Source: CAVVFX01 sp963747535 | Lineage (GTDB): Bacteria; Acidobacteriota; Terriglobia; Bryobacterales; Bryobacteraceae | Direction: 5' to 3' | DNA: 64,000 nucleotides | Assembly (NCBI GenBank): GCA_963747535.1 | Contig: CAVVFX010000006.1 | Span: forward strand, 1,240,001-1,304,000 | Made by a program: the position numbers and the translations under genes | Notes under the pieces: model-generated | Told to the model about the DNA's origin: nothing | Database searches by the model: none | The model's input: the letters and a program-made list of their open reading frames with translations, nothing else | Shown here: positions 1 to 8,751 of the stretch, piece after piece | How positions within the stretch are numbered: position 1 is the stretch's first letter | Layout of the letters: every line of letters begins with the position of its first letter

Positions 1-445
1 TCTTATCCTGCAGGAACCCGCGAACCTCCCGTACGGCAATCTCTGCAGCCTCTGCGACGGGATAGCCGTAGACTCCGGTACTGATCGCAGGGAAACTGAT
101 CGTGCGTGCACCGTGCTCGACAGCCAGCTTTAAGCACGTGCGATAACAACTGGCCAGCAGTTCCGGTTCCCCGTGACGGCCATCCTTATACACCGGACCG
201 ACCGCGTGGAAGACGAACTTCGCCGGCAGGTTGCCCGCTCCGGTGACGACCGCGCTGCCGGTCGGACAACCTCCTTCGCGCTGGCGGATGCCGTCCAGTG
301 CATGCCTGAGCAACTCGCCGCCGGCACGGTGGATCGCTCCGTCCACACCCCCGCCGCCGGCCAGCGCGGAGTTGGCCGCGTTAACCATGGCGTCCACCGG
401 GATGCGCGTAATGTCGCCCCGCTCGATGCTGATTCTCGTGCTCAT
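1..445 (-). CDS. Macrodomain protein, O-acetyl-ADP-ribose deacetylase-like (C-terminus outside window)
   Basis: The frame opens at an ATG (443-445, reverse strand) and runs off the left edge with no stop, giving 148 codons. The translation starts MSTRISIERGDITRIPVDAM and continues with VNAANSALAGGGGVDGAIH, the ADP-ribose-binding signature of the MacroD/YmdB group, and later ISFPAISTGVYGYP, the second binding loop. Family members hydrolyse O-acetyl-ADP-ribose or remove ADP-ribose from proteins or nucleic acids. About 25-30 C-terminal residues are probably missing. It is transcribed away from the window, and the DNA between it and the kdpE-like gene holds a dispersed palindrome. Family assignment is firm; the substrate is unknown. 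Confidence 0.9.
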   Translation of the reverse strand, partial: MSTRISIERGDITRIPVDAMVNAANSALAGGGGVDGAIHRAGGELLRHALDGIRQREGGCPTGSAVVTGAGNLPAKFVFHAVGPVYKDGRHGEPELLASCYRTCLKLAVEHGARTISFPAISTGVYGYPVAEAAEIAVREVRGFLQDK

Positions 446-505
446 CCTATGCCAGGTCCAGGTTGACGTCCAAAGGGGTCTGAAACTGCCAGGCTGGCCC
501 CGTAG

Positions 506-533
506 GGCAGACCATCGTTTTTTGTGGTCTGCC
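506..533. repeat. 28-bp dispersed palindrome, copy 1
   Basis: Perfect 9-bp arms GGCAGACCA and TGGTCTGCC enclose a 10-nt T-rich centre. The same palindrome recurs at least six more times in intergenic DNA here, usually just past a stop codon, as REP-like elements do. Confidence 0.9.
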
Positions 534-614
534 AGATGCAACCAGGATTGGCTGCCCCACGACAGCAGCCATCAAACCATTATTTTAATCTTGCAAGCGC
601 CTCTGAAGTCTCCG

Positions 615-1325
615 TTATACTTCTGCCGGGGCGCGCTCCGGCATGACGAACTGATAGCCAATCCGCGGTTCGGTAATGATGTATTGCGGCTTCATCGGAT
701 TGGGCTCGATCTTCTTGCGCAGTTGATTGACGAAGACGCGCAGGTACTCGACCTCGGACTCGTGCTCGGGCCCCCAGACCGCGTTGAGCAGCTTCTTATG
801 CGGCACGGGCCGGTTCGCCTGCGTGACCAACTGGCGAAGCAGATCGAACTCGGTGGGCGTTAACCGGCGCTGGACACCGTGAACCATTACCCGGCGGGTG
901 ACAAAATCGATCTCGAGGTCCTCCGTCTTGATGGCATGCGGACTTTGGTCCGTCTGCAGGGTCCGCCGGCGCAGCGCGGCGCGAATACGAGCGGCCAGTT
1001 CGTCAAAACTGAACGGCTTGGTGACATAATCGTCGGCGCCCGCATCGAGCGCCTCCACTTTATCGGCGTCGGTGTTCCGCACCGACAGGATAATCACCGG
1101 CACGTCGGACGACGCGCGAAGTGAGCGGCATGTAGCAAGACCGCCCAAACCCGGCATATTCAGATCGAGCAGCACCAGATCTGGAGGGTCGGCAAGGACC
1201 AGCGCCAGAGCTTCTTCGCCGCTATGCGATTCCAGTATGTCGTAGCCTTCAGATCCCAACGTCGCTTTCAAAACGCGGCGGATCTGCGGTTCATCATCGA
1301 CTACAAGAATACGGCCAGACTTCAT
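615..1325 (-). CDS. kdpE: KdpE-like OmpR-family response regulator
   Basis: The 236-residue protein has an N-terminal receiver domain (acidic pair D10/D11, phosphoacceptor D54, conserved K103) and a C-terminal winged-helix domain of the OmpR/PhoB type. The C-terminal stretch EVEYLRVFVNQLRKKIEP followed by ITEPRIGYQF is characteristic of KdpE, which activates the high-affinity potassium pump operon kdpFABC in other bacteria. Its start codon overlaps the end of the sensor kinase gene by 4 bp, so the two are translationally coupled with the kinase first. No kdpFABC genes are present in the window, so the regulated promoter lies elsewhere or the target differs. The length is normal for the family. 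Confidence 0.88.
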   Translation of the reverse strand: MKSGRILVVDDEPQIRRVLKATLGSEGYDILESHSGEEALALVLADPPDLVLLDLNMPGLGGLATCRSLRASSDVPVIILSVRNTDADKVEALDAGADDYVTKPFSFDELAARIRAALRRRTLQTDQSPHAIKTEDLEIDFVTRRVMVHGVQRRLTPTEFDLLRQLVTQANRPVPHKKLLNAVWGPEHESEVEYLRVFVNQLRKKIEPNPMKPQYIITEPRIGYQFVMPERAPAEV

Positions 1326-2785
1326 ATTGTTACGCTCTCCATTACGGTATCAGGGGCGAGAGGCAGTGAGAACCCGAATACGATGTATCCCCCGGAGTCG
1401 TTGCGTGCCTCGATTTCCCCCCCATGTGATTCCACAATCGTCCTGGCAATCGCGAGTCCCATCCCTGTCCCCTCGATCCGGCCTCGACTCTTGCGACCCC
1501 GATAGAATTTGTCAAATATCCGCTCACGCTCGTCTTCGTCGAGCACCGCGCCCATATTTCGCACCTCGATCACGGCATAATTGCCAGCCGCCCGGGCCAG
1601 GACTTCGACCGGCGAATCAGGCGGTGAGTACTTTAACGCATTGTCCACCAGTTGCGTTACAACTATTTGAATCAAGTGGGGATCGGCGGCAATCAACAAA
1701 GGCTCCCCCGGCAGGTCGGCCCTGATCTTGCGACCTTCCATGTTGCGCTTCAGGTCGGCCAGCGCCGCGAGAATCGGTTGGGAAACCGGAATGAATTCCC
1801 GTGCCGGAGTGACTTTCTCGCCCACCCTCACCAATTCGAGCGAGTCGCCAATCAACCGGGTGAGCCGGTCGGTTTCTTCGTCCACCACGGTGAGCAACTC
1901 GCGAGTTTCCTCCGTCACGGCGCTAGAACGACGCAACAGCGCGGAGGTGCACGCTTTGATCGACGTCAGCGGAGTTTTCAGATTGTGGGCGAAGGCGTCC
2001 ACCATCGCGCGGCGCAGTTCTTCGTTGCGGCTGATGGCGCTGGCCTCAACCGCTTTCTCGGTAGCGGCCGCGCGCTCCAGGGCGACGGAGATCAGGCTGA
2101 TGGTCAACTGCACAGCGGTCTCGGAGATGTCGTTGGACTGGATCGCCAAAGCGCCGATCCGGCGGTCGCCGGAATGCAGCGGATAGACGGATATGCGGGG
2201 CGATCCTTCGTGGCACGACTGGCCGGTCGAGAAGACCCTTCGCAGGGTGCTGCCGGTGTCCGGAATCGTTCCCGCCTGCTGCGTCCGCTGTATTTGATCG
2301 ATATACAGCGCCGCGCCGCTGGCCTCGAGCGCCGCAACGATTTGCGAGACGGCAGCCTCGCCGGTAGCCGACAGCGTATCGTGTGACAGCAACGCGCGGC
2401 CTAAGGCGTGGATGCGCTCCATCTCCTGGTTGCGGTCCTCCGCCTCGCGCGCGCGGCGTTGCGCCCGGACGGAAAGCTGGCTGCCGATGACTGCGGTCGC
2501 GAGAAACGTGGCCAGCGCGATCCACGACGCGGGTCCCTCGATCGCGAATGAATTGGCGGGGGGCAGAAACCAGGAATAGGCAGCGTCCGCGACCAGCGAG
2601 AGAAGGATAGCCACCAGCATGTCGCCCAGAGTCGCGATGGCGAGAATGCAAATCAGCAGCAGGAACGCCGTGGTATCGGGCAGCGGGTCAGTTTCCGAGC
2701 ACACCAGTGTGACTACCAACAGGAGGCCCAGCCCTGCGATGGTCTTTCTCACTCTGCCATGGAAAAAACCGCGTTCTCTTCGCAT
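1322..2785 (-). CDS. KdpD-like sensor histidine kinase lacking the N-terminal KdpD/USP domains
   Basis: The 487-residue protein begins with a DUF4118-like membrane region (hydrophobic segments about 14-30, 40-66 and 86-104), followed by a linker and a GAF-like region (about 125-240), a HisKA dimerisation helix with H267 in the box HNLKTPL, and a HATPase domain with N-box NALKYS (N382) and G-box EGTGMGLAIA (about 438-447). Full-length KdpD is about 900 residues and carries a cytosolic KdpD domain and a USP domain first. Both are absent here, so this is the short form that senses through its membrane/GAF half. The H-box has N after H instead of the usual D. It is first in a two-gene operon with the KdpE-like regulator. 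Confidence 0.85.
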   Translation of the reverse strand: MRRERGFFHGRVRKTIAGLGLLLVVTLVCSETDPLPDTTAFLLLICILAIATLGDMLVAILLSLVADAAYSWFLPPANSFAIEGPASWIALATFLATAVIGSQLSVRAQRRAREAEDRNQEMERIHALGRALLSHDTLSATGEAAVSQIVAALEASGAALYIDQIQRTQQAGTIPDTGSTLRRVFSTGQSCHEGSPRISVYPLHSGDRRIGALAIQSNDISETAVQLTISLISVALERAAATEKAVEASAISRNEELRRAMVDAFAHNLKTPLTSIKACTSALLRRSSAVTEETRELLTVVDEETDRLTRLIGDSLELVRVGEKVTPAREFIPVSQPILAALADLKRNMEGRKIRADLPGEPLLIAADPHLIQIVVTQLVDNALKYSPPDSPVEVLARAAGNYAVIEVRNMGAVLDEDERERIFDKFYRGRKSRGRIEGTGMGLAIARTIVESHGGEIEARNDSGGYIVFGFSLPLAPDTVMESVTI

Positions 2786-2891
2786 GAGTGTCGCCGCTAT
2801 CCAAACATCATGTTACGCCAGAATGACGGGAGATGAGGCGGAATGCGTCGCTTTCCCATGCGCCGACAACACGTTTTGCCACAATAGTCTG

Positions 2892-3848
2892 GTGAGTGAA
2901 CTTCGGTGGCATTCTTTACTTCGTGAGTGGGTAGGTGTCGCGGGCGTGCGCCAGAACCGGCCGCAGTTGCCGCAGACCTGGTGTCCTTTTTGTCCGGGAT
3001 CAGGCCGGGTTCCCGATCATTACGATGTCCATTTGTATCCCAATGACTTTGCGGCGATGGGAGTCGACAACCCGCCGTTTTCTCCTGAAACCGGGATCTT
3101 CCGGCAGACCGGCGCGCAGGGCTATTGCGATGTCGTGCTGTATTCTCCGAATCACACCCTGGCGCCTTCGCAACTGTCCGGGGAACACTGGCGGAAGATC
3201 ATCGACGTGTGGACGTCCCGCACGGCGGAATTGTTTGCGAGCGATTTAATTCAGCACGTCTACGTTTTCGAGAACACGGGTATCGCAATCGGTGTGACCA
3301 TGCCGCATCCGCATGGACAGATTTATTCTTTCCCATTCATGCCGCCGCTGGTGCAGCGGGAACTCGATGGGGCGCGCGAACACTATGAAGCTCACGGCGA
3401 GAACCTGTACCTTCGTTTGCTTGAAGAAGAGTTGAAAGACGGACGGCGGATTGTCGCGTCGAATGACGCCTTTGTGGCGTTCGTGCCGTTTGCCGCGCGC
3501 TTCCCGGCGGAGATGCAGATCTATGCGCGGCGGCACTCGACCACGTTGATGGATCTTTCCTGCGATGAGAAAAGCTCGCTTGCGGCGCTCATCAAGATCG
3601 TCCGAATGAAGTATGACAACCTGTTTGGTTTTCCGATGCCGCTCATGATGGTCGTGCGCCAACGGCCGGCGAAGGGCTACCACCCTTACTTCCAGCTGCA
3701 TATCGAGTTCATGCCCATCCAGCGCAGTGCGACGAAGTTGAAGTTTCTGGCAGGAGTCGAGACAGGAGCGGGGACCTTTCTCAACGACACGATCGCGGAG
3801 AAGAAGGCGGCAGAATTACGCGGGACGGAGCCGGTGTTACAGGATTAA
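2892..3848 (+). CDS. galT: Galactose-1-phosphate uridylyltransferase
   Basis: This 318-residue protein exchanges UMP between UDP-glucose and galactose 1-phosphate in the Leloir pathway. It shows the zinc-ligand pair CPFC (C31, C34) and the active-site HPHGQ (139-143), whose second histidine carries UMP. The C-terminal region PYFQLHIEF is also typical. The reading frame is open upstream to 2619, but that extension overlaps the divergent kinase gene and does not resemble GalT. I chose the GTG at 2892 because the family similarity (SELRWHSLLREWV) begins there. Length is close to the family norm. galU lies 21 kb away, so there is no gal operon here. Confidence 0.93.
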   Translation: MSELRWHSLLREWVGVAGVRQNRPQLPQTWCPFCPGSGRVPDHYDVHLYPNDFAAMGVDNPPFSPETGIFRQTGAQGYCDVVLYSPNHTLAPSQLSGEHWRKIIDVWTSRTAELFASDLIQHVYVFENTGIAIGVTMPHPHGQIYSFPFMPPLVQRELDGAREHYEAHGENLYLRLLEEELKDGRRIVASNDAFVAFVPFAARFPAEMQIYARRHSTTLMDLSCDEKSSLAALIKIVRMKYDNLFGFPMPLMMVVRQRPAKGYHPYFQLHIEFMPIQRSATKLKFLAGVETGAGTFLNDTIAEKKAAELRGTEPVLQD

Positions 3849-4178
3849 CAGCCGGCTTCGGCAGTTGCGCGCCGCTAAACGTGTGGCAGGCCGCGGCCCG
3901 AGAGGATTCAGGCGGAAAGAGCCGCCTGAAAGGAGGGTGGGTCAGGATTGACCGCCCCACATTTACCTCTGAAGATAGCGTCCGACTTCCTGATAGACTG
4001 ATGTACCGTGATGGATGCATGTGAAAGCGCGTGCGATCCGATGTGTGAGCGGCCGGCACTTCGACTACATCCGGCTGCAACAGGACGATGGTATGCTGGC
4101 GTGGTCCAGCTCGTTTTTTGTTAATTGCCAAGACTCAGGAAGGCACAGGCTGAAGTCTGTGTTACAAAGGTCGAAAAG
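3849..4178. other. Non-coding gap with two hairpin-forming repeats
   Basis: This 330-bp gap holds no convincing ORF. A copy of the GCCGCTAA...GGCCGCGG element lies at 3870-3898, and a perfect 9-bp inverted repeat (TTCAGGCGG / CCGCCTGAA, 3907-3930) follows. The hairpin could terminate galT transcription, but it lacks a T-run. A phrase resembling ATTGACCGCCCCAC near 3950 recurs near 27797. Confidence 0.6.
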
Positions 4179-5006
4179 ATGAAATTGAATCGACGAGAAT
4201 TTCTAACTACAACGATCGCCGCGGCCGCCGTTCCGGCATTGCCGTTGAGCGCTCTCCCCGGGGATTCCGGGCCGATCAAGCTATCGGTTGCAACTTATTC
4301 GTTCCGCAAGTTCAAACGTCCCGAAGCGATCAAGATGATCCAGCAGTTGCAGATTAAGTTCGCGGACGTCAAAGAGATGCATTTGCCGTTGAAGGATACT
4401 CCGGAACAACTGAAAGAGGGCGTGAAGGAATTCCACGAGGCGGGTATCAAGTTGATCGCGGCGGGCAATATCGATCTGAAGAAACCGGAAGAGCTGCGGC
4501 CGGCATTCGAGTACGTGAAGACGTGCGGTATCCCGACCATCGTGTGCGCGCCGACGCAGGAACAGCTTCCGGCGATCGAAAAGCTGGTGAAGGAATTCAA
4601 TATCAAGATCGCCATCCACAATCACGGTCCCGAAGACAAGTTCTTCCCGACTCCGCAGAGCGTTCTCGATGCCGTCAAGGGCATGGATCCACGCATGGGC
4701 CTGTGCATCGACATCGGTCACACGGCGCGCACCGGCGCCGACATCGTTGAATCGATCAGGTTGGCCGGCCCGCGGCTTCACGAGATGCACTTTAAGGATC
4801 TCAAAGACAAGACGGCCAAGGAGAGCCAGGTCGCGGTGGGCGAGGGCGTGCTGCCGATTCGCGAAATCTTTGCGCAACTCATCAAACAGAAGTATACCGG
4901 CTATTGCTCGCTGGAATACGAGATCCACGAGACGGATCCGCTGCCCGGGATGCAGACGTCCTTTGCGTATATGCGTAAAGTGCTCGCGGAGATGCACTCC
5001 TCCTAG
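4179..5006 (+). CDS. Tat-exported sugar phosphate isomerase/epimerase (xylose isomerase-like TIM barrel)
   Basis: The 275-residue protein starts with MKLNRREFLTTTIAAAAVPA, a twin-arginine signal with hydrophobic stretch, so export is predicted. The mature part matches the AP-endonuclease-2/xylose isomerase-like barrel: metal-ligand candidates are E in KEMH, H in IHNHG, D and H in CIDIGHT, H in HEMHFKD and E in SLEYE. I chose the ATG at 4179 because the Tat motif begins there and AAAGG lies about 9 nt upstream. The substrate is unknown; Bryobacterales carry many such exported paralogues. A decayed partial copy of this gene follows immediately downstream. Confidence 0.85.
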   Translation: MKLNRREFLTTTIAAAAVPALPLSALPGDSGPIKLSVATYSFRKFKRPEAIKMIQQLQIKFADVKEMHLPLKDTPEQLKEGVKEFHEAGIKLIAAGNIDLKKPEELRPAFEYVKTCGIPTIVCAPTQEQLPAIEKLVKEFNIKIAIHNHGPEDKFFPTPQSVLDAVKGMDPRMGLCIDIGHTARTGADIVESIRLAGPRLHEMHFKDLKDKTAKESQVAVGEGVLPIREIFAQLIKQKYTGYCSLEYEIHETDPLPGMQTSFAYMRKVLAEMHSS

Positions 5007-5017
5007 AAGGCGGCCTT

Positions 5018-5175
5018 GATCCAGCTATCGGTTGCCGCGTGAAGGAATTCGACGACGCGGGCATCAGGCTGGTCGCAGCTGGTAACAACTACTTGACCCG
5101 GCCGGAGTAACTGCGGCCCGCGCCGACTACGCGAAGAACTGCGGCAGTCAAGTCATCGTGTCGACCGGGAGTAAT
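5018..5175 (+). pseudogene. Decayed partial copy of the upstream isomerase gene
   Basis: After a short match to IKLSVA coding DNA, the sequence reads VKEFDDAGIRLVAAGN, matching VKEFHEAGIKLIAAGN of the intact gene next door. An in-frame TAA then replaces the Glu codon at the KPEE position, and after a frame change the text DYAKNCGSQVIV matches EYVKTCGIPTIV. About 60 codons of homology remain, with a stop, a frameshift and an internal deletion. It is best read as the remnant of a tandem gene duplication. It has no usable coding capacity. Confidence 0.82.
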
Positions 5176-5193
5176 TGAGGATAGCAACGTAGC

Positions 5194-5607
5194 ATGATTG
5201 AAATTGGGGCAATTCGTGAAGAAGTGATCGATGTCGACGACCGCGTCGCCATCAAGTTTCTGGGAGTGGAAGGGACGCGAGTGCTTTCGACGCCGATGAT
5301 GATCGGCTTCATGGAGATGGTTTCGCGCAATCTCCTTCTCGGGATGCTCGAACCGGGGAAGGACTCAGTCGGAACCATCGTCAACGTCAAGCACCTGGGC
5401 GCGGCGCCGATGGGCACCAAGGTCACGTTCCGGTCGAAACTGGCGGCGCTCGACGGACGCCGCGCAACCTTTGAGGTGGAGGCGTTTGACAGCCAGGAAA
5501 AAATCGGCGAAGGCATCCATGAGAGGTTCATCATCACGGTAGCGAATTTCGCCGAGAAGATGAAAGCCAAATTCGCCGCCTCCACCCAGGCGGGCACCCA
5601 AGCCTGA
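5194..5607 (+). CDS. Hotdog-fold thioesterase, FlK-like
   Basis: The 137-residue protein resembles the fluoroacetyl-CoA thioesterase-like group of the hotdog superfamily. Features are the N-terminal TPMMIGFMEMVS helix, the central HLGAAPMGTKVTF strand-turn, and the C-terminal GEGIHERFII. Enzymes of this group hydrolyse small acyl-CoA thioesters in the cytosol, and many act as housekeeping thioesterases unrelated to fluoroacetate. It follows the isomerase pseudogene by about 20 bp and is probably transcribed separately from the next gene. Fold assignment is good; substrate unknown. Confidence 0.8.
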   Translation: MIEIGAIREEVIDVDDRVAIKFLGVEGTRVLSTPMMIGFMEMVSRNLLLGMLEPGKDSVGTIVNVKHLGAAPMGTKVTFRSKLAALDGRRATFEVEAFDSQEKIGEGIHERFIITVANFAEKMKAKFAASTQAGTQA

Positions 5608-5743
5608 TTTCCGCTACGCGTTTGCGTGGGCTGCGTAGCAATCGCAGCCAAATATACCAACGATAACTGACCAATAGTACTAACTTCAGATAACTTGTGA
5701 ATACTTCCCATCAACCCACAAAATAAGTATTGAGGGATCGATC

Positions 5744-7282
5744 GTGAAGCATTCAATCATCATAGCCTTTACACTTTTTACGGCGAACCTTTTTGGGCAG
5801 GCCCCGGCAATAACTAAGATCCTGAACGCCGGCATCGGAGACACGTCGTTTGCGCCATTGTCGGTCGTATATATCTATGGCTCCTTTCCTACCGGACCGG
5901 CAAAAGATTTCTCCGTTACGGTAGGCGGCGTGGCGGGATACGTGAATGCTGCCGACAGCTCCGGTTACATCACCGCGGTCCTTCCTAATGGTGCGCCGCT
6001 CGGCCAGCAGCCCGTGATGGTGTCTTACCAGGGGGCGAGTTCCGCTCCATTTCCGATTACCCTGGCGCCCTACGCGCCGGAGTTTGAGACCCTTACAGTT
6101 GTTCCGGTTACTAATACGGGGCCGCAGTTTCCGTTGGCCTCTTATTTTCCGATCGCGCACACCGATCTTATTCCGGTCTCTCCAGCCGCTCCGGCCGCGC
6201 CCGGTGAACGTCTGGTCAGTTTACTCTCCGGTATGGGGCCGACCAGTCCACCGATCAAATTAGGCAGTATCAATTCGTTTGAATCCCTGGCTATCCAGCC
6301 GAGTGTGCTGGTGGGGGAACTTACCGCACCGATCGGCCGCGCCGGCAGTTCCGGCACCAACGTCGAGGTGGACTTCTTTGTTCCCACCGGTGCGCCCATG
6401 GGTTTCGCTCCGGTATTTGTGAACATATCCAATTCACGGAGTAACACGGTTAACATTCCGATTGCTACCCAGCCAATCGTAACCGCAGTGCTGAATGCCG
6501 GGAGTTTCCGATCGTCGGGGACGGTTGCGCCAGGTTCAATCGTTTCGATTTTCGGAATCGGATTCGGGCCGACCGACAATTTCACGGCCTTTCCTTCGAC
6601 CAACGTGAATGGAACCACCGTCATGTTCGGCACTACGCCGGCGCCGGTCTTCGCGCTGGCGACCGTGGAGGGCCAGATCAACGCCCTGGTTCCCTCCGAG
6701 TTGTCCACCAGCGGCACTGCGGCTCTGACCGTCGTAAGCACGTTGGGCAAGAGCTCGACCTTCACGGTGAATCTTGCCCCAGCTGTTCCAGGGATGTTCT
6801 ACTATGCCGACCCTTCGGTCACCAGCCGAAGAAATGCGGTTGCCCTGATCGGCAACACGGAATGGATCGCGATGCCCACCTCCATGGCTGCCGGTATGGG
6901 GATACCGGGCAACTGCGCCACGGTCAGCCAACTTTCCACCTGCGGGCAGCCTGCCCATGTGGGAGATGTTCTGCAGGTTTTCGTGACAGGTTTAGGAAAA
7001 GCGACGCCCGAAGGCGATCCGAACGGCTTGGCTTTGGCCACGGGTCTGGTCGCGCCGGCTAGCGGGAATCCTCTGTATATGACCGTGGAGACGCCCATCG
7101 TCACCATCGGCGGCATACCGGTCCCCGTGCAATTCTGCGGTATCGCTCCCGGATTTGCAGGACTCTATCAGGTCAACGTGCAGGTTCCCCCGGGCGTGCA
7201 GACGGGTGATGACGTGCCGATTACGATTGGGATGCCGGGAAGCTCGGTCGATTCGGCGACCATCGCGGTGAGCGCTCCGTAA
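5744..7282 (+). CDS. Secreted TIGR03437-family protein
   Basis: The 512-residue protein has an N-terminal signal peptide (hydrophobic to about residue 18, ending LFGQA). It is built of repeated immunoglobulin/IPT-like units marked by VLNAGSFRSSG, APGSIVSIFGIGFGP, VEGQINALVPSEL and LYQVNVQVPPGV. These are the signature phrases of TIGR03437, a domain hugely expanded in Candidatus Solibacter and relatives, usually at the C-terminus of secreted proteins. Here the repeats make up essentially the whole protein. Function is unknown; surface or extracellular binding is plausible. It is one of the best taxonomic indicators in the window. Confidence 0.88.
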   Translation: MKHSIIIAFTLFTANLFGQAPAITKILNAGIGDTSFAPLSVVYIYGSFPTGPAKDFSVTVGGVAGYVNAADSSGYITAVLPNGAPLGQQPVMVSYQGASSAPFPITLAPYAPEFETLTVVPVTNTGPQFPLASYFPIAHTDLIPVSPAAPAAPGERLVSLLSGMGPTSPPIKLGSINSFESLAIQPSVLVGELTAPIGRAGSSGTNVEVDFFVPTGAPMGFAPVFVNISNSRSNTVNIPIATQPIVTAVLNAGSFRSSGTVAPGSIVSIFGIGFGPTDNFTAFPSTNVNGTTVMFGTTPAPVFALATVEGQINALVPSELSTSGTAALTVVSTLGKSSTFTVNLAPAVPGMFYYADPSVTSRRNAVALIGNTEWIAMPTSMAAGMGIPGNCATVSQLSTCGQPAHVGDVLQVFVTGLGKATPEGDPNGLALATGLVAPASGNPLYMTVETPIVTIGGIPVPVQFCGIAPGFAGLYQVNVQVPPGVQTGDDVPITIGMPGSSVDSATIAVSAP

Positions 7283-7446
7283 GAACGACAACAAATGAGC
7301 CGGGAGCATGAATCGCAGGGATGAACGAGGATCAACGCGAGATAAGAAACGCGCTCACCTTACCTGAGGGCCACCCACTCTTTGGGGCCAGTTGCGACTC
7401 GGCAAGTGCCTTGCCCGTGAGGCAACTTTTCTGAGCCGGTCGCACT

Positions 7447-8742
7447 TTGATATCATCGAACCCGGTGCGGACCGCGCAAACAGCCTCGGCAGTTCCAACA
7501 CACGTCCGGTATAACGTCCTACTTCTTACGTTCTGCATCACGTTCATGATGTATGTGGACCGCGCCGTCATGGGTTCCGCGACGCCTTCGATCATGCGCG
7601 AATTCCATCTTACGAAGACCGAAATGGGATGGATCACCTCCGCGTTCAACTGGTCCTACGCGCTCTTTCAGGTTCCCGGTGGATGGTTGGCGGATCGCTA
7701 CGGTCCGCGACTGGTGCTCGCCGGCGCCCTGGCGTGGTGGTCCATCTTCACTTCCGCAACCGGCCTGTCTTACAATGCGATGTCGCTCGCCATCGCGCGA
7801 TTCTTCTTTGGTGTCGGTGAGGCGGCGGCTTTTCCGTCGAGTTCCCGGGCGCTGGTCCGCTGGTTGCCGGTGAGCCAGCGCGCATTCGGGCAAGGATTCC
7901 AGCACGCCGGTTCGCGTTTTGGCGCGGCGGTGGCTCCTTTGATCGTCATGTTCCTGATTTTGCGTTTGAATTGGCAGTCGGTTTTTTATATCCTGGGTGT
8001 TACCGGAATTCTGTGGGCTATTGTCTGGTACAAATACTATCGCGACGATCCTCGCGAACATGGTGCCGTGAATAGCGAAGAGATTCACCTCATCGGCGTC
8101 GGGCCACAGTTCCAGGTGCGGCCGGCGAAGGGCCCGGTTCCCTGGGGGTGCATTCTGGCGAGCCCCGATTTATGGTATTTGAGTGCGATGTACTTCTGCT
8201 ATGGATGGGTATTGTGGTTATATCTGCAATGGCTGCCGACTTACTTCATCGAAGCGCGCCACTTCACCGCTATCAGAACCGGTCTGGCAGCCAGCATACC
8301 GCTGTTAGCCGCTACCGTGACGAACGTCGCGGGAGGATGGCTTTCTGATAAGCTGGCACGCCGCTGGAGCGATCTGCGGCGCGGACGCACGCGGGTATCG
8401 GTTATCGGATTCGGGATCGCCGGCCTCGCGCTGGTGCCGGGTGTGCTGGCGCACAATAACATCATCAGCCTGGCGTGGATCACCATAGCTCTCGCCGGCC
8501 TGGAACTCACGGTGGCTGTTTCCTGGGCAATCTGCCTCGACATTGGAGGAGAGTTTACGGGGTCGGTTTCGGCCGTCATGAATATGTTGGGTAACCTTGG
8601 CGGCGCGGTTGCCGCGGTGGCCATCGGTTACCTCGCAGATCTATTAGGATGGAATTGGCCCTTCCTGACAGCTAGCTTTTTGTGTATCGTCGCCGCGCTG
8701 CTGGCAACGCGAATCAATCCTCAGCGGTCGGCGGTTATTTGA
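7447..8742 (+). CDS. MFS transporter, anion:cation symporter (ACS) type
   Basis: The 431-residue protein has the twelve hydrophobic segments of the major facilitator superfamily. The text FMMYVDRAVMG near residue 35, the loop GGWLADRYGPR after TM2 and FFFGVGEAAAFPSSSRALVRWLP are typical of the ACS group, which imports hexuronates, glucarate, galactonate and related acids. The frame begins at a TTG (7447), as no ATG lies near the start of similarity. It is first in an apparent four-gene operon, and the ferredoxin-like gene begins 9 bp after its stop. The solute is probably an organic or sugar acid, by inference. Confidence 0.85.
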   Translation: MISSNPVRTAQTASAVPTHVRYNVLLLTFCITFMMYVDRAVMGSATPSIMREFHLTKTEMGWITSAFNWSYALFQVPGGWLADRYGPRLVLAGALAWWSIFTSATGLSYNAMSLAIARFFFGVGEAAAFPSSSRALVRWLPVSQRAFGQGFQHAGSRFGAAVAPLIVMFLILRLNWQSVFYILGVTGILWAIVWYKYYRDDPREHGAVNSEEIHLIGVGPQFQVRPAKGPVPWGCILASPDLWYLSAMYFCYGWVLWLYLQWLPTYFIEARHFTAIRTGLAASIPLLAATVTNVAGGWLSDKLARRWSDLRRGRTRVSVIGFGIAGLALVPGVLAHNNIISLAWITIALAGLELTVAVSWAICLDIGGEFTGSVSAVMNMLGNLGGAVAAVAIGYLADLLGWNWPFLTASFLCIVAALLATRINPQRSAVI

Positions 8743-8751
8743 GGTTCGAAT

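Noticed and set aside
2619..2891. N-terminal extension of GalT
   Set aside because: It overlaps the divergent kinase gene and GalT similarity starts at the GTG 2892.
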